Assembly (NCBI GenBank): GCA_964615375.1
Contig: CAZTOW010000022.1
Span: forward strand, 1 to 64,000
From: CAZKWG01 sp964615375
GTDB taxonomy: Bacteria; Myxococcota_A; UBA796; CAZKWG01
Reading direction: 5' to 3'
DNA length: 64,000 bases
Each line of letters starts with the position of its first letter. Position 1 is the first letter of the stretch. Below are positions 50,777-59,707 of the stretch, piece after piece. Under the pieces are notes generated by a model. The model saw nothing but the letters and a program-made list of their open reading frames with translations. It was not told the origin of the DNA and did not search any database. Made by a program: the position numbers and the translations under genes.

Positions 50777-51001
50777 ATGGACGTCGAGACGGACATTCAG
50801 GCGCAGAGCGCCGAGACCGAAGCCCCTGTCGCGGTGAGCGATCCGCTCGCCGAGTCTGTAGAGGATCCCCTGGCCGCCGCGGCCCCCGAGGCCAGCGGCG
50901 AGGCCGTTCAGATGATCCTCCCGCCCAAGCCGGGCGCCGGGCCGAAGGTCGGCGACGCGGTGGTCTCGGTGGAGGAGGCCCTGGCGGAGCTCGCCGGGTG
51001 A
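50777..51001 (+). CDS. 74-residue protein with DPL/GEAVQM motif
   Basis: The ATG at 50777 has GGAGG 8 bases upstream. The protein is acidic, disordered-looking and Ala/Pro/Glu-rich, with DPL at 22-24 and 31-33 and GEAVQM at 41-46. These match, in the same order, the N-terminal leader of the DUF4157 protein (DPL, DPL, GEAVQM). The remaining 28 residues (ILPPKPGAGPKVGDAVVSVE and on) contain a short amphipathic helix. No known family. The shared leader suggests it is handled by the same machinery as the DUF4157 protein, for example as a cargo adaptor, small cargo, or substrate of that protein. Confidence 0.7.
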   Translation: MDVETDIQAQSAETEAPVAVSDPLAESVEDPLAAAAPEASGEAVQMILPPKPGAGPKVGDAVVSVEEALAELAG

Positions 51002-51044
51002 TCGAGCGCTCCAGCCGCCCACGCTCCGCGCTCCAGGCGCGCGC

Positions 51045-52040
51045 TCAGGAGTGTACGCCCGGCCCACCGCGGCTCGGGCTCCGGAGCTGGGGCGGCGCGA
51101 CCCAGGCCGTCGGCAGGAAGATCGGCCCGCAGCCTACGTTGTAGCGGACCTGAAGGTTCAGGCTGGACTGCAAGGGGCGCTGGAGGGCCTGCATGAGCTG
51201 GATGAGCTCGCGGTTGTTCAGGTCCTGGATCAGGATCAGCCCCAGCTCGGCGCGCACGGGCCCGCACACATCGGAGAGCGCGGCGCGCAGACGCCGGGTG
51301 GACTCCTGGTCGCCGGCCGCCTCGCGCGCCTCGATCAGGGCCTCCACGTAGGTCTGCAGACCCTCGGGCAGGGCGTAGGGTGGGGTGAGCACCTCGACGC
51401 TGCGCTCGAGCTGGGCCGCCGCCATGAGCACGTTCAAGGCGGAGACCGCCAGCGGCGGCGCGGCCGAGGTGCGCTCCTCGGTGCCGCGCCCGGGCTCGTG
51501 GGCGATCACCAGATAGCGGGTCATCGCCGCGATCCCCTGCTTCCAGGCCAGGGAGGGTGGACGGACCAGGGCGCCCTCGTCCGAGGGGAGCACCCAGGGC
51601 TCGTCCTTGCTGGGCGGCGGGCTCTCGTACCAGGCGCGCAGGCGGGCGGGCAGCGAGGACAGGAGCGGGTAGGGGCTGCGATCTCCCGGCCGCATGCGCC
51701 GCTGATCGGGGGACCAGGGGCCGCGCAGCGTCTGCTCGACCGCCTGCACCATCGCCGCGCCGAGCTCGGCCCACTCTGGCGGGATGAAGGGGCTCGGATC
51801 GCCGGGGCGCTCGCGTGTGTGCATCAGGCTGGCCCCCGGGGCGTTCTCCTGGATCTTGACCTCGGGTCCCACCCGGTAGGGGAAGAATACGAGGTGCGAA
51901 TTCGTGAGGCTCCGGGCGGGGATCTGTCCATAGACCTCCAGGGCCTCCAAGCCGCCGTCGGCCAGCACGCGGCGGGCCCAGTTCATGAGGCCCTCGTGGT
52001 ACTCCCGGGTGGTGATCGCCACGTGGCGGTAGGCGTGCAT
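51045..52040 (-). CDS. possible DUF4255/Pvc16-like protein of a contractile system
   Basis: 331 residues from the ATG at 52040. No signal peptide and no catalytic motif. The plan resembles the Pvc16 N-terminal domain (DUF4255): an N-terminal helix-strand unit (LMNWARRVLADGGLEALEVY), a strand of the type seen in HLVFFPYRVGPEVKIQEN where DUF4255 has a VNLFLYRV-like strand followed by N, a long Pro-rich insertion, then YLVIAHEPGRGTEERTS and LNVLMAAAQLERSVEVLTPP where DUF4255 has its second strand and long helix. In contractile particles Pvc16 caps the tail. This call is from pattern only and could be wrong. It converges on the 74-residue gene. Confidence 0.4.
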   Translation of the reverse strand: MHAYRHVAITTREYHEGLMNWARRVLADGGLEALEVYGQIPARSLTNSHLVFFPYRVGPEVKIQENAPGASLMHTRERPGDPSPFIPPEWAELGAAMVQAVEQTLRGPWSPDQRRMRPGDRSPYPLLSSLPARLRAWYESPPPSKDEPWVLPSDEGALVRPPSLAWKQGIAAMTRYLVIAHEPGRGTEERTSAAPPLAVSALNVLMAAAQLERSVEVLTPPYALPEGLQTYVEALIEAREAAGDQESTRRLRAALSDVCGPVRAELGLILIQDLNNRELIQLMQALQRPLQSSLNLQVRYNVGCGPIFLPTAWVAPPQLRSPSRGGPGVHS

Positions 52041-52340
52041 GTCCAGCTCGTCGGGGGGGAGACGGCCCGGCTGGCCGACCCTGGCGCTCGGGCTGTCCGA
52101 GGCCGGGCAGGATCATAGACGAAGCCGGTGCGGCCCTGGGGGCGAAAAGCTGACCGGTTCTCAAAATGTACATTGCAACGACAGGTTAATTTGCTTTGTA
52201 TTGTGCGGATGCGCAGCGGCTCGTGCTCCCGCGGCCGGTCGATCGCGCAAAGAATTTGCCAAGGAGGGGTGGGCCGTCGCGGGCGGGGGCTTCGCGTCCC
52301 TATGCTGGTGCTGGTCGTCCCGTCCCGAAGGAGCTCGTGC
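52041..52340. other. 300-base intergenic region, AT-rich centre
   Basis: This divergent gap separates the DUF4255-like gene and the second giant gene. Its centre (about 52150-52210) is AT-rich and contains the perfect 10-bp palindrome AATGTACATT (52165-52174) and a weak promoter-like pair TTGCAA (52173-52178) and TTGTAT (52196-52201) with 17-base spacing. The rest is GC-rich. TATGCT near 52311 and AAGGAG before the ATG at 52341 belong to the downstream gene. No RNA gene was recognised. Confidence 0.45.
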
Positions 52341-55300
52341 ATGAGATTGCCCGCCCTGATCATCGCCCTGCTGTGGGCCACGCACGCCGCGGCCATGCCG
52401 TCGAGCTCACCCTCCTTGACCCTCCACGGCTCCGAGGGGTGGCTGACGGGGATCGAGGGCGCGGCCTCCGTGGGGGATCTCAACGGCGACGGGATCGAAG
52501 ACCTGGCGGTCGGCGATTACCAGGCGGGGGACAATGACGGCATGGTCCTCGTCTATCTGGGCGTCGCGGGAGCGCCGCCCTCGGAGCCCGACCTGGTGCT
52601 CGAGCCGGTGGCGTCCGGTGGCCGCTTCGGCTTCTCGATGGAGGGCGTGGATCTCAATGGAGATGGTTATGATGATCTCGTAGTGGGCGCGCCGCTGGGG
52701 ACAGGCGAGGTGTTCGTGTATCTGGGATCGGCGGCGGGCCCGTCGGAGGTGCCGGACCTCTCGCTCACCGGCGGGGGTTCGGACAACTTCGGGTACAGGG
52801 TCGCCCGGGCCGGCGACGTGGACGGCGACGGCTATGCGGATCTGCTGGTGGGGGCCGCGCTGGGATCGGTCAGCGTCACGAGAGCGGGCACGGCCACGCT
52901 GTTCTACGGGGGAGCTTCCGGCGTCTCCGAGAGCGACAGCACGGTGTTGGAGGGAGAGAGCATCAGCAGCTACTTTGGAGCTGCGTTGGCCGGCGCGGGG
53001 GACGTCAACGGGGACGGCTACGACGACGTGGTGGTGGGCGCGAGGAACTACAGCGCCATGAAGGGGCGATTCTACCTCTTCCCGGGGTCCGCCTCCGGGC
53101 TGTCCAGCACGCCCGCGTTCACCGTGGACGGCTCCACCTACGATGTGCGTCTGGGCTACGGCGTGAACGGCGCGGGCGACCTGAACGGTGACGGGTTCGG
53201 AGACGTGTTCGTGGGGGCGTACAACGCGAGCTCGGGCTCCTCCAACAGCGCCTTCGCCTACTACGGGTCGGCCTCCGGGCTCTCCACGGCCGCCGTGACC
53301 ACGCTCACGGGCCCCACGACGGGCGGTTGCTTCGGACGCAACGCGGCGGCGGGCGACCTGAACGGGGACGGCTTCGGCGATCTGGTGGTGGGAGAGCCCG
53401 TGGAGGCCGACAGCGCCAGCACGGGCTACGCCTATGTCTACCTCGGGAGCAGCGCGGGTCTGTCCGCGACGGCCGCCGTGACCCTGTCCGGCGAGGAGGA
53501 GGGCGAGCGCTTCGGCGCGGAGCTCGGCGGAGGTCGCGGGGATCTGGACGGGGACGGCGCGCTGGACGTGCTGGTGTTCTCCTCCCTCTATGCGGACGTG
53601 GGCCGTGTCTACGTCTTCGGGGCGGACGCCACGGGGCTGGCTACCGCGGCGACGCGGACCTTTGACGCCATGGACGCCCAGATCGGGGACGCCGTGTCCG
53701 GCGAGGCGGACATCAACGGGGACGGGCTCGCGGACCTGCTGGTCGGCGTCGAGCCCACGGGTGACGGGCCGGGTCGCCTGCGGGTCTACTTCGGCGCCAC
53801 CTCGGGCCCCTCGGACACGCCCGATCAGGAGCTGGAGGACGACGGCGACGGGAGCGCCTTCGCCAGGACCCTCGCGCCCGCGGGGGACGTGAACGCCGAC
53901 GGCTACGACGACGTGCTGGTGAGGTACTCCGACGTGGAGGTCCACCTGCACTATGGGTCCTCGAGCGGCCTGTCGATCTCCGACTACACGGCGCTGCACG
54001 CCGAGGCGAGCGGGGGCGATTTCGGCTCGGCCCTGGCCGCGGCCGGGGACGTCAACGGGGACGGCTACGCCGACCTGGCGGTGGGGGACGACGACTACGG
54101 GGACGGAGACGGACGGGTCTACCTGTTCTACGGCGCGGCCGACGGGCCCCGGTGGTCGCCCACGATCCTGGAGGCGTCCGGGGTCCTCACCTTCGGCTAC
54201 GCGCTGGCGGGGGCGGGTGATCTGAACGGGGACGGCTACGCGGATCTGGTCGTGGGCACGGCTCAGGAAGACGACGAGGATCTGGGGACCACGGTCACGC
54301 CGGGCTGGGCGGGCGTGTACTACGGATCCGCCGACGGGCTGGACACCGAGCTCGGCGCGGAGCTCGAGGGGGAGGCGATCGGGGATCGGATGGGTCGGGC
54401 GCTCGCCGTCCCCGGGGACCTGAGCGGGGACGGCTACGACGACCTGGCGGTCGGCGCCACCTACGAGGGCGAGGCGCTGGGGAGGGTCTACCTCTTCGAG
54501 GGCGGGCCGGCGGGTCTCTCGACCACCGCCAGCCTCACGCTGGAGGGGGCGTCCGCGAGCGACGGCTTCGGCGCCGCCCTGGCGGGCCTGGGGGACGTGG
54601 ACGGCGACGGGACGGGGGACCTCGCCGTGGGCGCCCCGGGCGCCGACGACAACACGGGAGAGGTCACGGTCTACCTGGGCTCGAGCGCGGGGCTGGGCGA
54701 GACCCCGGCGCTGATGCTGAGCGGCGACCAGGCCGGCGAGCGCTTCGGGATGACCCTGGCCGCGGCCGGCGACGTGGACGGGGACGGCGAGCGCGAGCTG
54801 CTGGTGGGCACCACCTACGCTTACGGAGGCGGGCGCGTGTCCCTCTACGGCGGCGAGGGTGAGGAGGAGGAGGTAGAACCCGAGGTGGACTCGGACGGGG
54901 ACGGCTTCCTGAGCGCGGTGGACTGCGACGACGCCGATCCGGCGGTGAACCCGGACGCGGTCGAGGTCTGCGACGACGCGGACCTGGACGAGGACTGCGA
55001 CGGCCAGGCCGACGGCGAGGACGCGCTCGGGCAGCAGACCTGGGCGCTCGACGCCGACGGCGACGGCTTCGGCGGCGAGCACACCGTCGAGGCTTGCGAC
55101 GCTCCGGTCGGATATGTTTCTAACTCAAATGATTGCTGGGACATGGACTCGACGGTCAACCCCGACGCGGTGGAGGCCTGTGACGACCTGGGCGTCGACG
55201 AGGACTGCGACGGTCTGGTGAACGGCGAAGACGACGACGGGGGCTGCGACACGGGCTCCGAGACCGGCCCGCTCGGGGGCGAAGGGGAGGGGGAGGAGGA

Positions 55301-57680
55301 CACCGGAGACGACGTCGCGGACGGGAAGACGGCTCGGGGCTGCTCCACCGCGCCCGGAGGTGGCGCTCCCCTGGGTGTCCTCGGCGCGATCCTCGCGCTG
55401 GGCGCTCGCCGCCGCCGCCTCCCGCTCGCCGCCGCCGCGCTCACCCTGTCCTGCGCGCCCACCGCCCCCGAGCAGGCCCCGCCGGACGGGCTCTCCAGCA
55501 AGGCCGTGGCCCCCGCTCCGGCCCTGGAGAGCAGCGCCGCCTGGAGCTACGCCAGCGACACGGAGGCGGCCATCTTCGTGCACGCGACCGGCCTCGGCGA
55601 CGTCAACGGGGACGGGTTCGCCGATCTCGCGGTCTCCACCTTGGACGACTCGGGGAGCGGGGCCGGCGAGCGTCTCTACCTCTTCCATGGCTCGGCCGCC
55701 GGGCCCGCCAGCGCGCCGGACAGCACCTGGACCGCGGACGCGGGCGTCTGGGCCTTCGGGCGCGTGGCCGCGGCGGGCGACGTGAACGCGGACGGCTTCG
55801 ACGACGTGATGGTGGGCGGGGACGAGGGCTCGCCGGAGGAGCGGGACGGGGGCTCCCGGCGGATCTGCTACGGCTCCGCGGACGGTCTGGCGGAGGACAC
55901 CTGCGAGAACCTGGGGGACGGGGACGCCGATCTGGAGGTGCTGGGCCCGATGCTGGGCGCTCTCGACGTCAACGCGGATGGCTACGACGACGTGGTGGTG
56001 GCCCATGCGCGATACTCGAGCACCCAGGGCGCGATCTATGTCTTCCACGGGTCCTCGGACGGCCTCAGCCTGGCGCCCGACGCGCTCCTCGAGGGCAGCC
56101 GATCCGACGCCGCGTACTTCGGCGCGCAGCTCGCGGCGCCCGGCGACCTGGACGGGGACGGCTACGACGATCTGGTGGTCACCTGTTACGAATCCTCGGA
56201 GCTCTATGTCTACCTGGGATCCGACTCGGGTCTGAGCTTCGCCCACTCCGATCTGGTGGTCCTGGAGGACAGCTCGCTCTCGACGGGCGCCGGGCTCCAG
56301 CTCGCCGGGCTCGGCGACGTCAACGGGGACGGCTACGGCGACCTGGCCGTGAGCGACCCTTACCTCACCAGCTCGGACACGGGCGTCGCGGGGCTGGTCC
56401 TGGGCAGCTCCGACGGGCTGAGCGGCGCCGCCAGCCTCACCTGGACCGGGACGACCACGCGCGGCTACCTGGGGCGGGGCCTGGCGGGGCCGGGGGACGT
56501 GAACGGGGACGGGCTCGCCGATCTGCTGATCAGCCAGTCCGGCGCTTCCAACGTGTATCTGTACGAGGGCTCCACCGCGGGCCTGTCCACAAGCGCCTCC
56601 ACCACGCTCACCGTGAGCGCGCGGGGCAGCTTCGGCGAGGAGATCGCGGCGGCGGGGGACGTCAACGGCGACGGCTACGACGACGCGCTGATCCTGGCGC
56701 CAGATGAGGGATCGGGGAAGGTGTACCTCTATCTTGGCGAGAACACCACGGACCTCGACGGCGACGGCTACACCTCGGACGTGGACTGTGACGACGCAGA
56801 TCCCGCGATCCACCCCGCGGCGACCGAGCTGTGCGATGACGCCGACGTGGACGAAGACTGCGACGGGCTGGTGGAGGACGAGGACGGCGGCGCGGGCGGG
56901 ACGACCTGGCACCCGGACGCCGACGGGGACGGCTACGGCGCGCTCGACGGTGAGCTGGTCTGCGATCCCCCCGAGGGCTGGCTGGAGGAGGGCACGGACT
57001 GTGACGACACCAACCCGGAGTCGCACCCGGGGGCCACGGAGCGCTGTGACGAGGAGGGGCTGGACGAGGACTGCGACGGCCGGGTGAACGACGACGATGA
57101 CGCTCCCGAGGGCCTCGCGCCAGTCTACGAGGACGAGGACGGGGACGGCTACGGAGACGCCGCGGCGGGCGAGCGCTGCGCCCCGCTCTCCGGCCAGGCC
57201 AGCGTGGACGGAGACTGCGACGACGCCGACCCGGAGGTCCACCCCGACGCGCTGGAACGTTGTGACGACGCCGACGTGGACGAAGACTGCGACGACCTCG
57301 CCGACGACGCCGACACCTACGCCTCGGGCAAACGTTACGCCTACACCGACGGCGACGCGGACGGATACGGCGGCGCGCGCCTGGAGGCCGCATGCGACCT
57401 CTCCTCGGGCGAGAGCTTCGAGGACGACGACTGCGACGACGCCGACCCCGAGATCCACCCCGGCGCGGAGGACGTGCCCGAGGACGACGTGGACCAGGAC
57501 TGCGACGGCGAGGACGCCGAGGAGGCTCGGACGGTAGACGGCAAGGGATCGGATGGCGGCTGTGACACCAGCCAGTCCCCAGCCGGCCTCGGGGGGCTGC
57601 TCTCCGCGCTGGCGGCCTTGATCGGGAGGTCTCGCCGGCGCGCGCGCGGTGGGCGCTCGGGGCCAGCGGTCGGGGCCTGA
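52341..57680 (+). CDS. giant FG-GAP / MopE-repeat protein, two units fused in frame
   Basis: 1779 residues. The ATG at 52341 has AAGGAG 8 bases upstream and a Sec signal (LPALIIALLWATHAAA). Unit 1 has more than ten FG-GAP/integrin repeats (DLNGDGIEDLAVGD and similar), two or three MopE repeats (DCDDADPAVNPDA), then a MYXO-CTERM-like tail starting at Cys1001 and ending GARRRR. Directly after the Arg run the frame continues with LPLAAAALTLSC, a lipoprotein-type signal with Cys1038, and a second FG-GAP array, more MopE repeats and a final Cys/hydrophobic/Arg tail. There is no stop codon and no start codon at the join. The same architecture occurs at 1420-5943. Surface calcium- or metal-binding adhesin is the likely role. 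Confidence 0.82.
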   Translation: MRLPALIIALLWATHAAAMPSSSPSLTLHGSEGWLTGIEGAASVGDLNGDGIEDLAVGDYQAGDNDGMVLVYLGVAGAPPSEPDLVLEPVASGGRFGFSMEGVDLNGDGYDDLVVGAPLGTGEVFVYLGSAAGPSEVPDLSLTGGGSDNFGYRVARAGDVDGDGYADLLVGAALGSVSVTRAGTATLFYGGASGVSESDSTVLEGESISSYFGAALAGAGDVNGDGYDDVVVGARNYSAMKGRFYLFPGSASGLSSTPAFTVDGSTYDVRLGYGVNGAGDLNGDGFGDVFVGAYNASSGSSNSAFAYYGSASGLSTAAVTTLTGPTTGGCFGRNAAAGDLNGDGFGDLVVGEPVEADSASTGYAYVYLGSSAGLSATAAVTLSGEEEGERFGAELGGGRGDLDGDGALDVLVFSSLYADVGRVYVFGADATGLATAATRTFDAMDAQIGDAVSGEADINGDGLADLLVGVEPTGDGPGRLRVYFGATSGPSDTPDQELEDDGDGSAFARTLAPAGDVNADGYDDVLVRYSDVEVHLHYGSSSGLSISDYTALHAEASGGDFGSALAAAGDVNGDGYADLAVGDDDYGDGDGRVYLFYGAADGPRWSPTILEASGVLTFGYALAGAGDLNGDGYADLVVGTAQEDDEDLGTTVTPGWAGVYYGSADGLDTELGAELEGEAIGDRMGRALAVPGDLSGDGYDDLAVGATYEGEALGRVYLFEGGPAGLSTTASLTLEGASASDGFGAALAGLGDVDGDGTGDLAVGAPGADDNTGEVTVYLGSSAGLGETPALMLSGDQAGERFGMTLAAAGDVDGDGERELLVGTTYAYGGGRVSLYGGEGEEEEVEPEVDSDGDGFLSAVDCDDADPAVNPDAVEVCDDADLDEDCDGQADGEDALGQQTWALDADGDGFGGEHTVEACDAPVGYVSNSNDCWDMDSTVNPDAVEACDDLGVDEDCDGLVNGEDDDGGCDTGSETGPLGGEGEGEEDTGDDVADGKTARGCSTAPGGGAPLGVLGAILALGARRRRLPLAAAALTLSCAPTAPEQAPPDGLSSKAVAPAPALESSAAWSYASDTEAAIFVHATGLGDVNGDGFADLAVSTLDDSGSGAGERLYLFHGSAAGPASAPDSTWTADAGVWAFGRVAAAGDVNADGFDDVMVGGDEGSPEERDGGSRRICYGSADGLAEDTCENLGDGDADLEVLGPMLGALDVNADGYDDVVVAHARYSSTQGAIYVFHGSSDGLSLAPDALLEGSRSDAAYFGAQLAAPGDLDGDGYDDLVVTCYESSELYVYLGSDSGLSFAHSDLVVLEDSSLSTGAGLQLAGLGDVNGDGYGDLAVSDPYLTSSDTGVAGLVLGSSDGLSGAASLTWTGTTTRGYLGRGLAGPGDVNGDGLADLLISQSGASNVYLYEGSTAGLSTSASTTLTVSARGSFGEEIAAAGDVNGDGYDDALILAPDEGSGKVYLYLGENTTDLDGDGYTSDVDCDDADPAIHPAATELCDDADVDEDCDGLVEDEDGGAGGTTWHPDADGDGYGALDGELVCDPPEGWLEEGTDCDDTNPESHPGATERCDEEGLDEDCDGRVNDDDDAPEGLAPVYEDEDGDGYGDAAAGERCAPLSGQASVDGDCDDADPEVHPDALERCDDADVDEDCDDLADDADTYASGKRYAYTDGDADGYGGARLEAACDLSSGESFEDDDCDDADPEIHPGAEDVPEDDVDQDCDGEDAEEARTVDGKGSDGGCDTSQSPAGLGGLLSALAALIGRSRRRARGGRSGPAVGA

Positions 57681-57699
57681 TCGCCTTGGGTCTGATCGC

Positions 57700-58737
57700 T
57701 CAGGGCGCCAGGGCCGCGCTCACCCAGGCGCTGTAGCCCGGGACCCGGTGTACGCTCAGCGTGGGGTCCGGGCTCAGCGCCACCGAGATCCCGGACAGCC
57801 GCGCCGGATCGGGGAAGCCGAGCGTGAGCGCCTCGGGCGGGCTCGGGTTCCGCCAGTGACCGCAGAGGGCGGGCTCCAGGATCGCGCGGTCGGCGCCCAG
57901 CGCGTCCAGCAGCAGGCCCAGGTCCACGTAGCCCTCCCCCGCGTAGCCGTAGACCCCGGGCGCCAGCGCGTCCAGGCTCGCGCCGCCGCCCAGGCGGGCC
58001 AGGCGGGCGGGCAGGGCCTGGAGGCCGTCACGGTGAAAGCAGGCGTAGGCGGCGTACATGGCCGGACCGTCGGCGCTGGCGATGGCCTCGGCCACCTGGG
58101 GGCCCTCCCAGTCCGGGTGGCGGGCCAGCTCGGGCAGGACGGAGGCGTACCAGGTGTTCGGCGCCGCCAGCGGGAGCTGGGAGGCGACCAGGGTCCGCGC
58201 CCCCCGACTCAACGTGTAGAGAGGCTCCAGCGCGGCCTTGCTGCACACCTGGGCGAAGAGCAGCTCTACCTCGCCGGGCACGGTAGCGTCGAAAGCCACC
58301 AGCGCGTCCGCCACCGACGCGACGTCCAGCCAGCTCGGCGCTCTCCCCGGGCCGGGGTGGTCGTCCCGGGCCAGCTCGCGCTGAGCGCCGCCGTGGTCCA
58401 GGATCACCACCCCCCAGCGACGGGCCTCCGCGCGCTCGCCCGCCCAGTCCAGCAGGGCGCGCAGGCTCGCGGGGGAGCTGCTGTCCTCCAGATCGGGCGC
58501 GGGCGTGGCGGTGCAGACGCCGTCCCGGCAGGCCCAGAGGGTGCTGCTGTCGGGGAGATCCTCCAGGAGGAAGGCGGGGACCCCGCCTGCGGTGCCGGCC
58601 CGGATGGCCTCGCGCACGGGGGCGGCGAAGGGGGAGAGGTCGTTGTCGTAGGGGACGAGGAAGATGAAGGCCCAGGGCTCGGGCTCGGGCGTGGGCGGGG
58701 GGGCGGCGGCGCAGGCGAGGAGGAGGGGGAGGACCAT
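57700..58737 (-). CDS. clostripain-like (C11) cysteine peptidase lipoprotein
   Basis: 345 residues from the ATG at 58737. Lipoprotein signal MVLPLLLAC, then a Pro/Glu linker. The domain follows the C11 plan: WAFIFLVPYDNDLSPFA for the entry, WGVVILDHGGAQRE with the catalytic His, and ELLFAQVCSKAALEPLYTLS with the catalytic Cys. C11 peptidases are often self-activated and cut after Arg or Lys. The expression neighbourhood is unclear. A copy of its first 100 codons, decayed by frameshifts, is found at 59708-60015, on the far side of a small lipoprotein gene. Confidence 0.72.
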   Translation of the reverse strand: MVLPLLLACAAAPPPTPEPEPWAFIFLVPYDNDLSPFAAPVREAIRAGTAGGVPAFLLEDLPDSSTLWACRDGVCTATPAPDLEDSSSPASLRALLDWAGERAEARRWGVVILDHGGAQRELARDDHPGPGRAPSWLDVASVADALVAFDATVPGEVELLFAQVCSKAALEPLYTLSRGARTLVASQLPLAAPNTWYASVLPELARHPDWEGPQVAEAIASADGPAMYAAYACFHRDGLQALPARLARLGGGASLDALAPGVYGYAGEGYVDLGLLLDALGADRAILEPALCGHWRNPSPPEALTLGFPDPARLSGISVALSPDPTLSVHRVPGYSAWVSAALAP

Positions 58738-58761
58738 GGGCGGGAGGGTAGCATGGGGCTG

Positions 58762-58809
58762 GCGCCCGAATGGGCACCGCCGCGCCCGAATGGGCGCCCG
58801 TTCGGGCGC
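58762..58809. repeat. 20-bp direct repeat and hairpin
   Basis: GCGCCCGAATGGGC occurs at 58762-58775 and again at 58782-58795. The second copy's GCGCCCGAA (58782-58790) pairs with TTCGGGCGC (58801-58809) across a 10-base loop. It lies between the divergent C11 gene (start 58737) and the lipoprotein gene at 58971. A regulatory or terminator-like role is possible. Confidence 0.5.
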
Positions 58810-58970
58810 TCGGCGAGGGGCCTCGTTCGGACCTGGGCGCGTCCGATCTTCCGCAGACGCCCGGTTCTCGGCCACGGGAGCGCTGTGGTCCACCTCTTGC
58901 AAGTTCAGGTCCCGTGTGGGGCACCATCCCAGGTCCTCCTCACTGTCCGGCCCTCAGCTCAGGAGGAGAC

Positions 58971-59687
58971 ATGAACTCGCCCCTTCGAATCGCCCAGCTC
59001 TCCCTCATCGCTCTCTCGCTCTCCGGCGACCTGCTCGCCGGATGCTCCCTGGGAGAGGAGGTGGGCGCTCAACCTGCGGAACGCCGCTCGGACCCCGGTG
59101 TCGAGAGGAGCACGAGCCACGCCCGTAACGACGAATGGGAGGAGGGCGAGGTGATCGATCGGGTTGTGGGGACCTTCATCGCGGGGGTGTACGACGCGGG
59201 CCCGGCCCCCTACGAGGCGGCCCACTGGGAGTGCGCGGAGGTCTTCGACCTGCTCTTTCAGGACACTCACGTCGGCGCCACGTGGGAATTCCCGATGCCC
59301 TTGTGCGAGGGGTGTGACTACTACCTCCCGGCCGATGCCGTCTGGGACGATGAGGGGTCCGAGGCCCTCGGATTCGACGAATGCAACCCGATCGACGAGC
59401 CCCTCATCTGGGACCTGAGGGCCGGATTCGACGAGATGTTCGCGGTCAGCCTCGAGCCTGAGTTGTTCGACTACCCCGTTGTGTACTGGTATGTGGGTGG
59501 CCAGTATTCAACCGAGCCGTACCCGGCGAACTGGCTGCCCGTCTCCTACCTGCGGGAACCCCTCACGGAGGACGAGTATCACGCGCTGGAGTGGGAGTGG
59601 TTCATGTTTCTTCGGCCAGACCACGAGGCCGACCTCGAGTACTACATGGGCAGCTTCTACGCGGAACCCTACTTCCTCGAAGACTGA
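58971..59687 (+). CDS. small lipoprotein, function unknown
   Basis: 238 residues from the ATG at 58971 (AGGAGGAG just upstream). Lipoprotein signal SGDLLAGC. The mature part is rich in acidic and aromatic residues (VYWYVGGQYSTEPYPANWLP, HALEWEWFMFLRPDHEADLE) and has three or four Cys in the N-terminal half (EWEC-type, MPLCEGCDYYLP). No family is recognised. It sits between the C11 peptidase gene and its broken duplicate and may have come with that duplication. Confidence 0.55.
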   Translation: MNSPLRIAQLSLIALSLSGDLLAGCSLGEEVGAQPAERRSDPGVERSTSHARNDEWEEGEVIDRVVGTFIAGVYDAGPAPYEAAHWECAEVFDLLFQDTHVGATWEFPMPLCEGCDYYLPADAVWDDEGSEALGFDECNPIDEPLIWDLRAGFDEMFAVSLEPELFDYPVVYWYVGGQYSTEPYPANWLPVSYLREPLTEDEYHALEWEWFMFLRPDHEADLEYYMGSFYAEPYFLED

Positions 59688-59707
59688 GGGGGCCTCGGCG
59701 AACCTGG

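Noticed and set aside
46958..51067. 1369-residue open frame on the - strand over the ATPase, DUF4157 and serS genes
   Set aside because: Antisense to serS, which is beyond doubt; Arg/Gln/His-rich shadow.
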